A stretch of 64,000 bases of DNA from Arenimonas maotaiensis (GCF_014638745.1 NZ_BMFO01000001.1:434001-498000); one strand, 5' to 3'. Positions 1 to 9,360 are shown, counted from the first letter of the stretch. The notes: generated by a model from the letters alone, not told the origin. Numbers and translations: made by a program.

Positions 1-159
1 GTGGTTGTAGACCGAGGTGGCCTCCTGGCGCGTCGAAGTGATGGTGCCCGGTAAGCTGCGTGTCGCCTGCGCGGCCATCGCCTCGCAGGTCATGGCGGAC
101 AAGATCGACAGGCAGCATGCGGCCAAGGCATGTCGAAGCAGCGGAGAAGTGGTCGGCAT
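1..159 (-). CDS. N-terminal fragment of a secreted protein, function unknown
   Basis: An open frame begins with ATG at 159 and runs off the left edge, giving 53 residues. They look like a Sec signal peptide: short n-region MPTTSPLLRH, hydrophobic core ALAACCLSILSAM, then AMA-AQ as a likely signal peptidase I site near residues 28-31. The rest (TRSLPGTITSTRQ) is too short to assign a family. The gene lies downstream of the terminator of the oligomer hydrolase on the same strand, so it is probably a separate unit. The start is the only in-frame ATG giving a signal peptide, but its ribosome binding site is weak. Nothing links it to the neighbouring 3-hydroxybutyrate locus except position. Confidence 0.45.
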   Translation of the reverse strand, partial: MPTTSPLLRHALAACCLSILSAMTCEAMAAQATRSLPGTITSTRQEATSVYNH

Positions 160-197
160 GGCGGAATCCCGTGTGTTATGGCGTGTTATCGTTCCTG

Positions 198-222
198 AAA
201 AAAGCCCCGCTGCGCAGGGCTT
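198..222 (-). terminator. Intrinsic terminator of the oligomer hydrolase gene
   Basis: On the minus strand, 15 bases past the hydrolase stop codon, AAGCCC and GGGGCT form a short GC-rich stem followed by TTTTTT. This separates the hydrolase from the partial gene at the left edge. Confidence 0.7.
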
Positions 223-236
223 CGATCGTCACCATC

Positions 237-2018
237 CTAGAGGCCTAGGCTTTCCGCCGTCAATGGCTGCAGACCGCCGGCGCCGGCTTTGCGCGGCACC
301 GGCGTAATCGTGCGGCTGTCCGGCAGCGGCTTGGACTCGGCGATCGCGGCCCAGACCGCATCCAGGCCGCGGTAGGCATAGGGCATCAACGGCACGTACT
401 GCGTGGCCAGCACCGGCTGCGCCAAGAAGGCGTCGAAATGCTGGGCGTGTTGTACCTGCCAATAGCGCACCGACGGCCGCGACTTGCCGGCCCAGGCGGC
501 ATACGCGCCGCCGCTGAAGGCTTCCGGCACCAGGCCGTCGTCCGCGCCGTGGATGACCAGCACCGGCAGGCCTTTGGCCGGTAGCTTGGCCTGGGTCGCG
601 GTAATCGATTGACGCAAAGCTTGGGCTTCAGCGTCATTGCCGGTCCACAGCGCGCGCAGGCATTTCAGTCCGGCGAACGCGGCATCGTTGCCGGTGGCTT
701 GGCCGTCGACGATGCCGACGCCGACCGAAGGCGGAATGCCGGTGCTGTCGCTCCACCACAGCGCGCGCTCGGCCTCTGCGGCCATGCGCGGTTTGCCGGC
801 GGCGTCCAGCGTGTCGAAACGGTAACCACAGGGCATGTCGTCCGGGCCGCTGCGCAGGTAGGCCGAGGCGTAGGTCACCGCCACCGCGCGCCAGAGATCG
901 AAGGCGGTGCTGACCGCACCGGCCGCCACAGCCTCACGCCGCCAACCGGCGGCGCGTAACATCGCCCAAGCCGCTTCGGCCTGCGCCTGCGGCGTGTCGG
1001 CGGCAAGCATGCCATCGGCTTTCAACGAGGCGCAGCGCAGGGTGCCGGCCGCGGACTTGACGCCGCCGGGCCGGGCATAGGCTACGGTATCGAAATCGGC
1101 CGCATTCAAGGCGCAAGGCATCAGCAACGCCGCTTCGGTGCTGTAGTCGTACAGCGGACGGCTGCCCGGCGCGTGGATGTTCGGCGACACCGCCACCACA
1201 CCGTCCAGCCAGTTGCCCGGCAATTCGGCCGCGCGCAGCACCGCGCCGGCGCCGTTGGACACGCCGACCGCCAGCGTGCGCGTGTTCTTGGTCGTGAACG
1301 GCGCCGCATGCGGGAAGCGGCTGTCGAGCGTGGCCAGCGCGTATTCGCTGGCCTGTTGCACATAGCGGCCCCAATCGGCCTCCGGGTTGTCGCCCGAGTG
1401 CGCGTGCTTGACCGCGATGCTCTTGGCGCCGGTGGGATATACAAATTCCTTCGGGGTGCCGTCGCGGCTCAGATGGCCGTCCACGGCGTAGCCTTCGCCC
1501 TCGGCGGCCAGAAATCCGGTGCCGGCGCCTTTGTCGGTATAGGCCACGGCGCAACCATGGTTCAGGCCCCAGGCGCCGGCCAACGCGATGGCGCCGTAGA
1601 TGCCGCGCGAGCCGCTGGACGCGGTGACCACCAGGCAGCGTTTGTCCAAGTCATAGTTGTCGGGAATCTGCACCATCACCCGGTGCGGTTGTGTGTTGCC
1701 TTTGAAACGCAGCAGCGCGCTGTATTCGCGGCCCGGCACCGGCGCGATGCGGCCGTACCAGTCGCCGTAGCCGCCGCCGGGAGCAAGATCGGCGATGCCG
1801 CGCCAATTGGCCCAGAGCGCACGCTGGCGCAGCAGCTCGGCGGAGGTCTCGCCGGCGGGTGCCGTCGGATTGCGCAGGCCGTCCAAACCAAGGCCGGCCG
1901 ACAGCAGATCGGCATGCGTGTGCAGGCTTTGGGCCAGCGGCACCGGACCGCGCGCAACGGCCAGTGACGCGGTGCCGGCAAGCAATATGCCGGCGATGAG
2001 GGTGTGCGTGTGACGCAT
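237..2018 (-). CDS. Secreted 3-hydroxybutyrate oligomer hydrolase
   Basis: A 593-residue protein of the D-(-)-3-hydroxybutyrate oligomer hydrolase family (3HBOH), which splits soluble oligomers of 3-hydroxybutyrate, the breakdown products of polyhydroxybutyrate, into monomers. Residues 1-22 form a signal peptide ending AVA-RG, so it acts in the periplasm or outside. The nucleophile is probably Ser254 in GVSNG, like the S-V-S-N-G box of the family; a C-terminal HGADDG segment fits an alpha/beta-hydrolase Asp loop. The start at 2018 has GGAGA seven bases upstream; a longer frame starting at 2189 would run through the promoter and palindrome and is rejected. It is divergent from 3-hydroxybutyrate dehydrogenase, the next catabolic step. 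Confidence 0.85.
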   Translation of the reverse strand: MRHTHTLIAGILLAGTASLAVARGPVPLAQSLHTHADLLSAGLGLDGLRNPTAPAGETSAELLRQRALWANWRGIADLAPGGGYGDWYGRIAPVPGREYSALLRFKGNTQPHRVMVQIPDNYDLDKRCLVVTASSGSRGIYGAIALAGAWGLNHGCAVAYTDKGAGTGFLAAEGEGYAVDGHLSRDGTPKEFVYPTGAKSIAVKHAHSGDNPEADWGRYVQQASEYALATLDSRFPHAAPFTTKNTRTLAVGVSNGAGAVLRAAELPGNWLDGVVAVSPNIHAPGSRPLYDYSTEAALLMPCALNAADFDTVAYARPGGVKSAAGTLRCASLKADGMLAADTPQAQAEAAWAMLRAAGWRREAVAAGAVSTAFDLWRAVAVTYASAYLRSGPDDMPCGYRFDTLDAAGKPRMAAEAERALWWSDSTGIPPSVGVGIVDGQATGNDAAFAGLKCLRALWTGNDAEAQALRQSITATQAKLPAKGLPVLVIHGADDGLVPEAFSGGAYAAWAGKSRPSVRYWQVQHAQHFDAFLAQPVLATQYVPLMPYAYRGLDAVWAAIAESKPLPDSRTITPVPRKAGAGGLQPLTAESLGL

Positions 2019-2081
2019 GGAAATCTCCGGGATCGGGAATGGGCTGAGCATACCGTAACAAAGCGCGCCAGGGCGGTCATG

Positions 2082-2093
2082 GTACCTTGGTAC
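2082..2093. promoter_or_regulatory. Palindromic operator, copy 1 (hydrolase/dehydrogenase)
   Basis: GTACCTTGGTAC, two GTACC arms around TT, lies between the divergent hydrolase and dehydrogenase genes. An identical site with the same AG after it occurs at 9361, between the receptor and permease genes. Candidate -10 boxes read by eye are TATGCT on the minus strand (2052-2047) and TATCGT on the plus strand (2119-2124). They place the centre of the palindrome at about -47 and -43, typical for an activator. TAC-type half-sites suit NarL/LuxR-type response regulators such as the CrbR-like protein encoded two genes away; that link is inference. Confidence 0.65.
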
Positions 2094-2155
2094 AGCTGAA
2101 TGCCGCAGGCATCCGGCGTATCGTAATCGGCAGACAATCACCGTATGGCGGCTCC

Positions 2156-2959
2156 ATGAACGACATTTTCCTCGCCGGACGCACGGCATTGGTCACCGGT
2201 GGCACTTCCGGCATCGGCTTGGCCATCGCCGAGGCCCTGGCCGCGGCCGGTTGCCGCGTCAGCATCAACGGTTTGGGCGACGCCGCCCAGATCGCCGCCG
2301 CGCTGTCGGGCATCGAAGCGCACGGCACGCAGCCGGCCCGCCATGATCCGGCCGACCTGCGCGATCCGGAAGCCATCGACGCGATGATGGCGCGCTGCGC
2401 CGCCGACGGCGGCATCGACATCCTGGTCAACTGCGCCGGCATGCAGATCGCCAAGCCGCTGGAAGCGCTGCCGGATGGCGCGTGGGAAGCGATCATCGCG
2501 GTCAACCTGAGCGCCGCATACCACAGCATGCGCCGCGCGCTGCCGGCGATGGCGGCCAAAGGCTTCGGCCGCGTGGTCAACATCGCCTCGGTGCACGGCC
2601 TGGTGGCCTCGGCCGGCAAAGCGCCGTATGTGGCCAGCAAATTCGGCCTGGTCGGCTTGAGCAAGGCCTTGGCGCTGGAATACGCCGCGGCCGGCTCGCG
2701 CGAAACCGGCGGCGTCACCGTCAACTGCATCTGCCCGGGCTGGGTGGAAACGCCGCTGATCGAGCCTCAGATCGAGGCGCGGATGAACGGCGGCAGCCGC
2801 GACGACGGCGTGCGCGCTCTGCTGCGCGAGAAGCAGCCGAGCCTGCGCATGTCCCGTCCGGAGGAAATCGCCGATTCCGTGCTCTGGCTGTGCCGGCGCG
2901 AGGCGCACAACATCACCGGCGCCACGATTGCCATCGACGGGGCGTGGACGGCACAATAA
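2156..2959 (+). CDS. bdhA: 3-hydroxybutyrate dehydrogenase (SDR family)
   Basis: A 267-residue short-chain dehydrogenase expected to oxidise (R)-3-hydroxybutyrate to acetoacetate with NAD+ in the cytoplasm. Visible motifs: nucleotide loop TGGTSGIG at residues 14-21, NCAG at 92-95, and catalytic Asn117, Ser145, Tyr158 and Lys162 (YVASK). The C-terminus NITGATIAIDGAWTAQ closely resembles the end of known 3-hydroxybutyrate dehydrogenases, which is why it is favoured over 3-oxoacyl reductases. A start at 2087 is possible in frame but would begin inside the palindrome, so 2156 is chosen. The response regulator gene follows after four bases, so the two are probably cotranscribed. Confidence 0.82.
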   Translation: MNDIFLAGRTALVTGGTSGIGLAIAEALAAAGCRVSINGLGDAAQIAAALSGIEAHGTQPARHDPADLRDPEAIDAMMARCAADGGIDILVNCAGMQIAKPLEALPDGAWEAIIAVNLSAAYHSMRRALPAMAAKGFGRVVNIASVHGLVASAGKAPYVASKFGLVGLSKALALEYAAAGSRETGGVTVNCICPGWVETPLIEPQIEARMNGGSRDDGVRALLREKQPSLRMSRPEEIADSVLWLCRREAHNITGATIAIDGAWTAQ

Positions 2960-2963
2960 GGCC

Positions 2964-3626
2964 ATGAACCATCTGCTGGTCGCCGACGACCATCCGCTGT
3001 ACCGCATGGCGCTGACCCAGGCGATTCGCGGCTTCATGCCCGACGCGCGCATCGGCGAAGCCGAGGATCACGACTCGGTGATGGCCTATCTGCAGGCCAA
3101 CCCCGATACCGACATCGTGCTGCTCGACTTGCACATGCCGGGCTGTCACGGACTGATGGGCCTGGCCTCGATCCGCGCCGAACATCCCGGCGTGGCGGTG
3201 ATCGTCATCTCCGCGCACGAAAACCCGGCCACCATCCGGCGCTCGCTGGATTACGGCGCGGTCGGTTACCTGACCAAACGCACCGGACTGGCCGACCTCA
3301 AGAACAGCCTGACCGCGGTGCTGTCCTGCCAGGAGTGGTTGCCGGCCTCGGTACGCAAGTCCGTGGCGCAGGCCGAACTCAGCGCCGACGACCACAGCCT
3401 CGACGAAAAACTGGCCTCGCTCAGTCCGCAACAGTTCAAGGTGCTGACCCGGGTCACCCGCGGCCTGCTGAACAAGCAGATCGCCGACGAGCTCGGCATC
3501 CAGGAACGCACGGTCAAGGCGCACATGAGCGCCATCTTCGAGAAGCTCGGCGTCAAGAACCGGACCCAGGCCGGCGTGCTGCTGCGCTCGCTGGAACTGG
3601 CCGACCCGAACAGCGCCCTGCCCTAG
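2964..3626 (+). CDS. crbR: CrbR/ErdR-type LuxR-family response regulator
   Basis: A 220-residue NarL/LuxR-type response regulator. The receiver domain covers residues 1-120, with acidic pocket Asp8-Asp9, phosphorylation site Asp55 in LLDLHMPG, and the conserved lysine in LTKRTG. The C-terminal LuxR helix-turn-helix (about 150-215) includes NKQIADELGIQERTVKAHMS. It is convergent with a transporter-like histidine kinase of the CrbS/MxtR type, the known partner of CrbR/ErdR. In Pseudomonas and Vibrio such pairs activate acetyl-CoA synthetase and control acetate use. Here crbR sits directly behind bdhA and probably shares its promoter, so it may respond to 3-hydroxybutyrate-derived acetyl units. 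The exact signal is not visible from sequence. Confidence 0.75.
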   Translation: MNHLLVADDHPLYRMALTQAIRGFMPDARIGEAEDHDSVMAYLQANPDTDIVLLDLHMPGCHGLMGLASIRAEHPGVAVIVISAHENPATIRRSLDYGAVGYLTKRTGLADLKNSLTAVLSCQEWLPASVRKSVAQAELSADDHSLDEKLASLSPQQFKVLTRVTRGLLNKQIADELGIQERTVKAHMSAIFEKLGVKNRTQAGVLLRSLELADPNSALP

Positions 3627-6600
3627 GCGCGGCGTTTCGGCAACAGCGCGGCCAACGCGGTCTTCAGCGCCAAGGGCTTGACCGGCTTGTGCAGGATCTG
3701 GCAACCGGCGTTGAGGATTTCGTTGCGCACCGCTTCGCTGCGGTCGGCGGTGACCACGATGCACGGCACCGGACCGATGAGCCGCTCGATGCGCGCGTGC
3801 AGGGCCACGCCGGTGGCGCCGGCATCGAGGTGGTAGTCGAGCACCAGCACGTCCGGACGCTGCGTCCGGGACAGCGCGACGGCCTGTTCGGGATCGGCCG
3901 CCGCCGTCACCTCGCAACCCCACTGGCCCAGCAGTTCCTGCATCGCGCGCAGCACGTCCGGATCGTTATCGACCGCCAACACGCACGCCGCCGGTGCCGG
4001 CACCGGTTGCGCCGCCGCCGGTTTGGGCGCTGACGGCGCCGCGTCCGCCAGCGGCACCGCCACCGCGAACATCGAACCCGCGCCGATGCGCGAATGCAGG
4101 CGGATCGGATGACCGAGCAGGCGCGCCATGCGGTCGGCGATGGCCAACCCCAGGCCCATGCCCTGCCCGGCGCGGTCGAGCCGGCGGAACTCCTCGAAGA
4201 TCATGCCGCGGTCGGCGTCGGCGATGCCCGGACCGGTGTCCCAGACCTGGATCCACAGGCGCCCGCCGGCGCGCCGGCAACCGAACAGGATGCGGCCCTG
4301 CGCGGTGTAGCGGATGGCGTTAGACAGGAAGTTCTGCAGGATGCGGCGCAGCAGCTGCGCGTCGCTCTCGACCCACAGCCGGCACGGCACCGCATGCAGC
4401 GCCAACCCCTTTTCGTGCGCCAACACCGAGAACTCGCTGGCCAGACCGGCCAGCAATTCATCGACCGGAAAGACGTTGACGTCCGGCTTCATGCCGCCGG
4501 CGTCCAGACGCGAGATGTCCAGCACGCTGGCCAGCAGGCTCTCGGCGGAATTCAGCGCGCCGTCGATGTTGGCCAGCGACGGCCGGTATTCGGCATGCTG
4601 CAGCTTCTGCTCCAGCGCGTGGCTGAACAGACGCGCGGCATGCAGGGGCTGGGCGAGGTCGTGGCTGACCGCGGCCAGGAAACGCGACTTGGCGCGGTTG
4701 GCGCGCTCGGCTTCGGCGCTGGCGGCCTGAAGCTGCGCGGTGCGTTCGGACACCCGCGCCTCCAGCGTCTCGGCGATCGATTTGAGCTTGCGTTCGCTCT
4801 CGCGGAATTCGGTGACGTCGGTGAAGGTGGCCACGAAGCCGCCGCCGGGCATCGGATTGCCCCGGATCTCGACGATGCTGTCACCGAAGCGGCGTTCGGT
4901 GATGTAGGCGGTGCCCGCTTTCATGTAGGCGATGCGCTTCTCGATGTCGGACGCACCGCGGCTGTCGCCGAGCAGGCCGCGTTCGACGTTGTAGGCGACC
5001 AGCCGCTCGACCGGCACGCCGACCTGCAGCAGGTTCTTCGGATACTGGAACAGCGACGCGTAACGCCGGTTCCAGGCCACCAGGCGCAGTTGCGCATCGA
5101 CCACGCTGATGCCCTGGCTCATGTTCTCCAGCGCCGCCTCCAGTACCTGCTGGTTGAAGCGCAACGCCTGCGAGGCCTCGCCGACGATGGCGGCGACGGT
5201 GTCCAGATCGGCGCCCTGTTCGCGGCGCGCGGCGTCGAACAGCAGACGCGCCGACGCCGCGCCCAACACCGACGACAGCTCGCGCTCGATGCGCTTCTGC
5301 AACGCCGGCAGCTGCTCGCCGTGTTCATCGAGCAGGCGCTGGACGCGCGCCGCCGGCAGGAAGCGGCCGGCGATGTTGAGCAGGCTGTCGCGGTTCAGGC
5401 CGGCGGCCGGATGGGCGGCTTGGCCCGGCTTGAAATACGCCGCGTGCAGATAGGGCAATACCGCGCCGGCCAGCAGGCTCAAGGTGACCGCGCGGCCGAG
5501 CCGGCTCCAGTCCTGCAGCCAGAACAACGAGTCCGGCGCCAGCCATTGCCAACCAAACGGCCCCTGAAGCAACCAGCCGGGATACCAGCCGAAGCCGTCG
5601 GCCAAGGCCGGCAGCAGCAGAATCCAGAGCCACAGCAGCACCGAGCCGGCCAAGCCGAACAGGACCGAGCGCGCCGGCATCTGCGGACGCCAGACCGCGA
5701 AGGCCAAGGCCGGCGCCAGGGTGCCGAGTGCGGAGAACGAGACCGCGCCGATGTCGGCCAAGGCGTCATTGTCGCCGCCGGCGCGGCTGTAGCCCCAGGC
5801 CAACAGCACCAGCACCAGGATGCCGGCGCGGCGCGCCCAGAGCAGCGGCCGGCTGAGGTCGCCGCCGGCACGCGTAGCCGCGTGCGACCAGGCGGTCTTG
5901 AGCCAGATCGGCGTCAACCAGTGGTTGGAGACCATCACCGACAGCGCCAAGGTGGCGAAGATGACCATGCCGGTGGCGGCGCTCAAGCCGCCGATGAAGG
6001 CCAGCAGGGCCATGCCGCCGTCGCCGCGCGACAGCGGCAAGGCCAGCACGAACAGGTCGGAGTCGATGCCGGCCGGCGCCAGCACCCGCTGCCCGGCCAG
6101 CGCGATCGGCAGGATCGGAATCGCGATCAGCAGCATGTACAGCGGAAACAGCCAACGCGCGGTCTGCGGGTCGCGGCCGTCGCGCAATTCGATGAAGCCG
6201 ACATGGAACTGGTGCGGCAAGGTGACCATGGCGAACACGCCGAGCAGGATCAGGGCCGGAAAGCCTTCGGCGCCGCCTTGGCGGATGGCGTCGGGCACCT
6301 CGACGGCGAGATCGAAGTTGAGCCAGACGTACAGGCCGAGCGCAAGCATGGCGCCGAGCTTCAACAGCGACTCCACCGCCATGGCCAGCACCAGCCCGCG
6401 GTTGCGTTCGCTGACCGACGCGCGCCGGGTGCCGAACAGCATGGCGAACGCCGCCATCACCAGCGCCACGTACAGCGCACTGTCCTTCCAGGCCTCGGTG
6501 GCCGGCTGGTAGGCGCCGCGCAGCATGCCGTAGCTCATGGTCACCGCCTTCAGCTGCAGCGCGATGTAAGGCACGATGCCGACCACCGCCACGGCGGTGA

Positions 6601-6952
6601 TGGCGGCGGCAAGCGTCGAATCGCGGCCGAGCCGGCTGGCGATCAGGTCGGCGATGGAGGTGGCGTTGTGCTCCTGCGCCAGCTGCTGCAGCTTGCGCAC
6701 GAAGCCGAACGCGAACAGGTAGAACAGCATGCTGCCGATGAAGGTCGGGGGAATCGGCCAACCCGAGCGCAAGGCCTGGGTCACTGTGCCGTAGAAGGTC
6801 CAGGACGTGCAGTACACCGCCAGCGACAGGCTGTAGACGTAGGGCCAATGCCGCGACAGCAGGCCCGGGCGGCGCTCGACCCACAGCGCGGTGCCGAACA
6901 GCAGGGCGATCCAGACCAGGGCGACGAGGATGAGTTGGAATTCGCTGAACAT
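3623..6952 (-). CDS. crbS: CrbS/MxtR-type hybrid sensor kinase fused to a solute symporter domain
   Basis: A 1109-residue membrane kinase. The first ~480 residues are a multi-spanning sodium:solute symporter (SLC5-like) domain; then come a linker, a PAS domain (about 590-710, with GISVVDAQLRLVAWNRRY), a coiled coil, HisKA with phospho-acceptor His764 in AVSHDLAQPLHAARLF, an HATPase domain (NFLSNAIRYT, DTGPGIADAD) and a C-terminal receiver with Asp1039 in VLDYHLDAG. This order is that of CrbS/MxtR and CbrA-like kinases. Its stop overlaps the end of crbR by four bases, tail to tail. A GTG start at 6979 would add nine residues; ATG at 6952 is preferred because the first membrane segment follows directly. 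Confidence 0.82.
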   Translation of the reverse strand: MFSEFQLILVALVWIALLFGTALWVERRPGLLSRHWPYVYSLSLAVYCTSWTFYGTVTQALRSGWPIPPTFIGSMLFYLFAFGFVRKLQQLAQEHNATSIADLIASRLGRDSTLAAAITAVAVVGIVPYIALQLKAVTMSYGMLRGAYQPATEAWKDSALYVALVMAAFAMLFGTRRASVSERNRGLVLAMAVESLLKLGAMLALGLYVWLNFDLAVEVPDAIRQGGAEGFPALILLGVFAMVTLPHQFHVGFIELRDGRDPQTARWLFPLYMLLIAIPILPIALAGQRVLAPAGIDSDLFVLALPLSRGDGGMALLAFIGGLSAATGMVIFATLALSVMVSNHWLTPIWLKTAWSHAATRAGGDLSRPLLWARRAGILVLVLLAWGYSRAGGDNDALADIGAVSFSALGTLAPALAFAVWRPQMPARSVLFGLAGSVLLWLWILLLPALADGFGWYPGWLLQGPFGWQWLAPDSLFWLQDWSRLGRAVTLSLLAGAVLPYLHAAYFKPGQAAHPAAGLNRDSLLNIAGRFLPAARVQRLLDEHGEQLPALQKRIERELSSVLGAASARLLFDAARREQGADLDTVAAIVGEASQALRFNQQVLEAALENMSQGISVVDAQLRLVAWNRRYASLFQYPKNLLQVGVPVERLVAYNVERGLLGDSRGASDIEKRIAYMKAGTAYITERRFGDSIVEIRGNPMPGGGFVATFTDVTEFRESERKLKSIAETLEARVSERTAQLQAASAEAERANRAKSRFLAAVSHDLAQPLHAARLFSHALEQKLQHAEYRPSLANIDGALNSAESLLASVLDISRLDAGGMKPDVNVFPVDELLAGLASEFSVLAHEKGLALHAVPCRLWVESDAQLLRRILQNFLSNAIRYTAQGRILFGCRRAGGRLWIQVWDTGPGIADADRGMIFEEFRRLDRAGQGMGLGLAIADRMARLLGHPIRLHSRIGAGSMFAVAVPLADAAPSAPKPAAAQPVPAPAACVLAVDNDPDVLRAMQELLGQWGCEVTAAADPEQAVALSRTQRPDVLVLDYHLDAGATGVALHARIERLIGPVPCIVVTADRSEAVRNEILNAGCQILHKPVKPLALKTALAALLPKRRA

Positions 6953-7004
6953 GGCCGGGACGCTGACGGTTCGCACCACTCTACCCGAAATGCGCAGGCC
7001 TTAC

Positions 7005-7038
7005 AAAAGGAAAGGCCGCAATCGCTTGCGGCCTTTCC
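7005..7038 (-). terminator. Strong terminator behind the TonB-dependent receptor
   Basis: A near-perfect 13-bp stem with arms GGAAAGGCCGCAA and TTGCGGCCTTTCC, followed on the minus strand by TTTT. It separates the receptor gene from crbS, which therefore needs its own promoter in 6953-7004 or depends on read-through. Confidence 0.8.
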
Positions 7039-7056
7039 GGTTCCGATCGGCGCGGA

Positions 7057-9273
7057 TCAGAAGTTGTAGCGGAGCGAGGCGTACCAGTTGCGCGGCATGC
7101 CGTAGTACGCGGTCTGGATGTTGCCGACCGAGGAAAACTCCTGGCCGTCGGTCTTGTAGACTTCGTCGGTCAGGTTGCGCACGCCGGCGCGGGCCTGCCA
7201 CTTGGCGTCGGCCGAATCCCAGACGCCGTACAGGCCGACCAGGGTGTAGGCGTCCTGCACCAGACCCGGACGGTTGTCGACCGACAGCCAGGTCTCGCTG
7301 CGGTAGGACGCGTCGGCGCCGACGCTGAAGGTGCTGCCGTTGGCCAGGCTGAAGCTGTGCTGCAGCGCGACGCGGGCGGTGAACTCCGGCGAGAACGGCA
7401 CATGGTCGTGCAGGTTGGCCAGCGCCGGGTTGAGGTCGACGCGCGGATCGACGAACTTGTCGTAGCGTGCGTCCATCCAACCCAGCTGGGTCGACAGGCG
7501 GGTGGCTTCGCCCAGCAGCGCGACGCCTTCGAACTCGATGCCGTCGATGGTCAGCTCGGCCGCGTTCAACACCGGGAAGCCGAAGCTCGGAACCGGCGCG
7601 CCCGGATTGGTGACTTCGGAGACGCGGGCCTGGAAGTCCTCGTAGCTGCTGTGGAAGGCCGCCAGACGGCCGCTCAGGCGCTTGTCGGCGGACTGCATCT
7701 TGACGCCCATTTCATAGGTCCAGACGAACTCCGGCGCGAACTCGGGGTTACTGGCCTCGAACGCCGAGTTGGCGCGGCCGTTGAAGCCGCCGGACTTGAA
7801 GCCGCGGTTGGCCGAGACGTAACCCATCACATTATCGCTGAACGCCTTCTGCAGGCTGGCGGACGGCGTGACCGCTGACCAGGATTTGTCGGTGTTGAGC
7901 GACACGGTTTCGTTCAGCACGCTGTAGAAACCGCCCCAGAAAGTGCTGGTGGTGCGGAAGTAATCCTTGTGGTCCTGGGTCCAGCGCACGCCGGCGGACA
8001 GGGTCCAGGTCGGCGCGAAATCCCAGCTGGCATGCGCGAAGGCGGCCTTGCTGTCGGTTTCCAGGTCGTCGCTGATGGTGCGCAGGAACGACACGCCGAA
8101 GAAATCATCGGCGTAGGCTTCCTGGTAGGACGGCACCTGCTCGTTCATGTAGTACAGGCCGAAGGTGGCCTTCAGGCCGGCGCCGCTGTCGTACTGCAGT
8201 TGCACTTCCTGGCTGCTCTGCTGCTGGTCGAGCGCCACCAGCACGTCGCCGAGCTCGCGCTCGGAGGCGTCGATGTCGATGAAGGACTCGGTCTGCAGCG
8301 TGCGGTGGGCGTTGATCGCCTTCAGCAGCCAGCGCTCGTTGATTTCCCAGTTGATGGCGGCGGTGACGCCCTTGTGGGTCATTTCCTGGCCTTGATCCGG
8401 CGAGAACGAGGTCCGGGTCTCGAAATCGTATTCGCCGGTCGGGGCGGCCAGCGGCGGTACGCTGGTGAGCGGCGCGGTCGGGCGGCCCAGGGTCAGGGCG
8501 TTGTCCTGGCGGGTGTAGTCGAAGGCCACGCTGATGTCGAGGCCGTCACGCGGACGCAGGGCCAGTTTGGCGCGGATGGCGCTGGTGTCCTCGTCGTTGT
8601 AATCCTGCTTGGTCACCGGATCGGTCACGTAGCCGTCGCGGGTGATCTTGGCGGCGGCCACGCTCATCGCCACCACATCGTTCAGCTTGCCGCTGGCGTA
8701 GAAGCGGCCTTCGGCGCGGCCGTAGTTGCCGGCGGTCAGCTCGACGGCGCCGCCCTCGTCATCGAACGGGTTCTTGGTGGTGATCTTGACCGCGCCGCCG
8801 GTGGAGTTCTTGCCGTACAGGGTGCCCTGCGGACCGCGCAGCACTTCCACCTGCTGCACGTCGAACAGCGAGAACAGCGCGCCGTTGATGCGCGAGTAGT
8901 ACACGTCGTCGACGTACATGCCGACGCCCGGGTCGAAGGTCTGCAACGCGTCCGGCTGGCCGATGCCGCGGATGAACACGTTGACGCTGTTCGAGGAGCC
9001 GCGGCCCTGCACGATGTTCATGTTCGGCACCGAACCCTGCAGGCCGTCGATGTTGGTCGCCTGCAGGTCCTTCATGTCGTCTTCGCTGAAGGCGCTGACC
9101 GCGACCGGCACGTCCTGGATGGACTCGGCGCGGCGGCGGGCGGTGACGGTGACGCTGTCCAGCGTCTTGGCCGCGGAGCCGTCGGCGGGCTTGGCGGTTT
9201 GGGCGTCCTGCGCCTGCGCCATGCCGGCGACGAGCGAAAGACCGATGGCCAGACTCAGATAATTCTTGTTCAT
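7057..9273 (-). CDS. TonB-dependent outer-membrane receptor, probably for 3-hydroxybutyrate oligomers
   Basis: A 738-residue receptor. Signal peptide residues 1-21 (ends AQA-QD); a TonB-box-like segment near LDSVTVTARRR; a plug domain with IRGIG, VLRGPQGTLYGKNSTGG and VKITTKNP; then a beta-barrel ending in the aromatic C-terminus ASLRYNF. It belongs to the broad iron-complex/oligosaccharide receptor group. The substrate is inferred from context: it is divergent from a GntP-type permease and shares an operator with the oligomer hydrolase and dehydrogenase genes. The start is supported by GGGAGAG just upstream. A candidate -10 (CATAGT, 9337-9332) puts the palindrome centre at about -41.5. Confidence 0.8.
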   Translation of the reverse strand: MNKNYLSLAIGLSLVAGMAQAQDAQTAKPADGSAAKTLDSVTVTARRRAESIQDVPVAVSAFSEDDMKDLQATNIDGLQGSVPNMNIVQGRGSSNSVNVFIRGIGQPDALQTFDPGVGMYVDDVYYSRINGALFSLFDVQQVEVLRGPQGTLYGKNSTGGAVKITTKNPFDDEGGAVELTAGNYGRAEGRFYASGKLNDVVAMSVAAAKITRDGYVTDPVTKQDYNDEDTSAIRAKLALRPRDGLDISVAFDYTRQDNALTLGRPTAPLTSVPPLAAPTGEYDFETRTSFSPDQGQEMTHKGVTAAINWEINERWLLKAINAHRTLQTESFIDIDASERELGDVLVALDQQQSSQEVQLQYDSGAGLKATFGLYYMNEQVPSYQEAYADDFFGVSFLRTISDDLETDSKAAFAHASWDFAPTWTLSAGVRWTQDHKDYFRTTSTFWGGFYSVLNETVSLNTDKSWSAVTPSASLQKAFSDNVMGYVSANRGFKSGGFNGRANSAFEASNPEFAPEFVWTYEMGVKMQSADKRLSGRLAAFHSSYEDFQARVSEVTNPGAPVPSFGFPVLNAAELTIDGIEFEGVALLGEATRLSTQLGWMDARYDKFVDPRVDLNPALANLHDHVPFSPEFTARVALQHSFSLANGSTFSVGADASYRSETWLSVDNRPGLVQDAYTLVGLYGVWDSADAKWQARAGVRNLTDEVYKTDGQEFSSVGNIQTAYYGMPRNWYASLRYNF

Positions 9274-9360
9274 AACTCTCCCTGGTGTTTGGGTGCTGTT
9301 GTCCGCGGCTGAAATACCGGTTGGGTAGCAGACTATGCCGTTTGCGGGGAGGCCGCAGTT

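Noticed and set aside
4094-7069. Long plus-strand frame of 991 codons antisense to crbS
   Set aside because: A shadow of GC-rich codon use. It is low in hydrophobic residues, rich in Gln, Arg, His and Ala, and shows no domain, while the minus strand has a full kinase.
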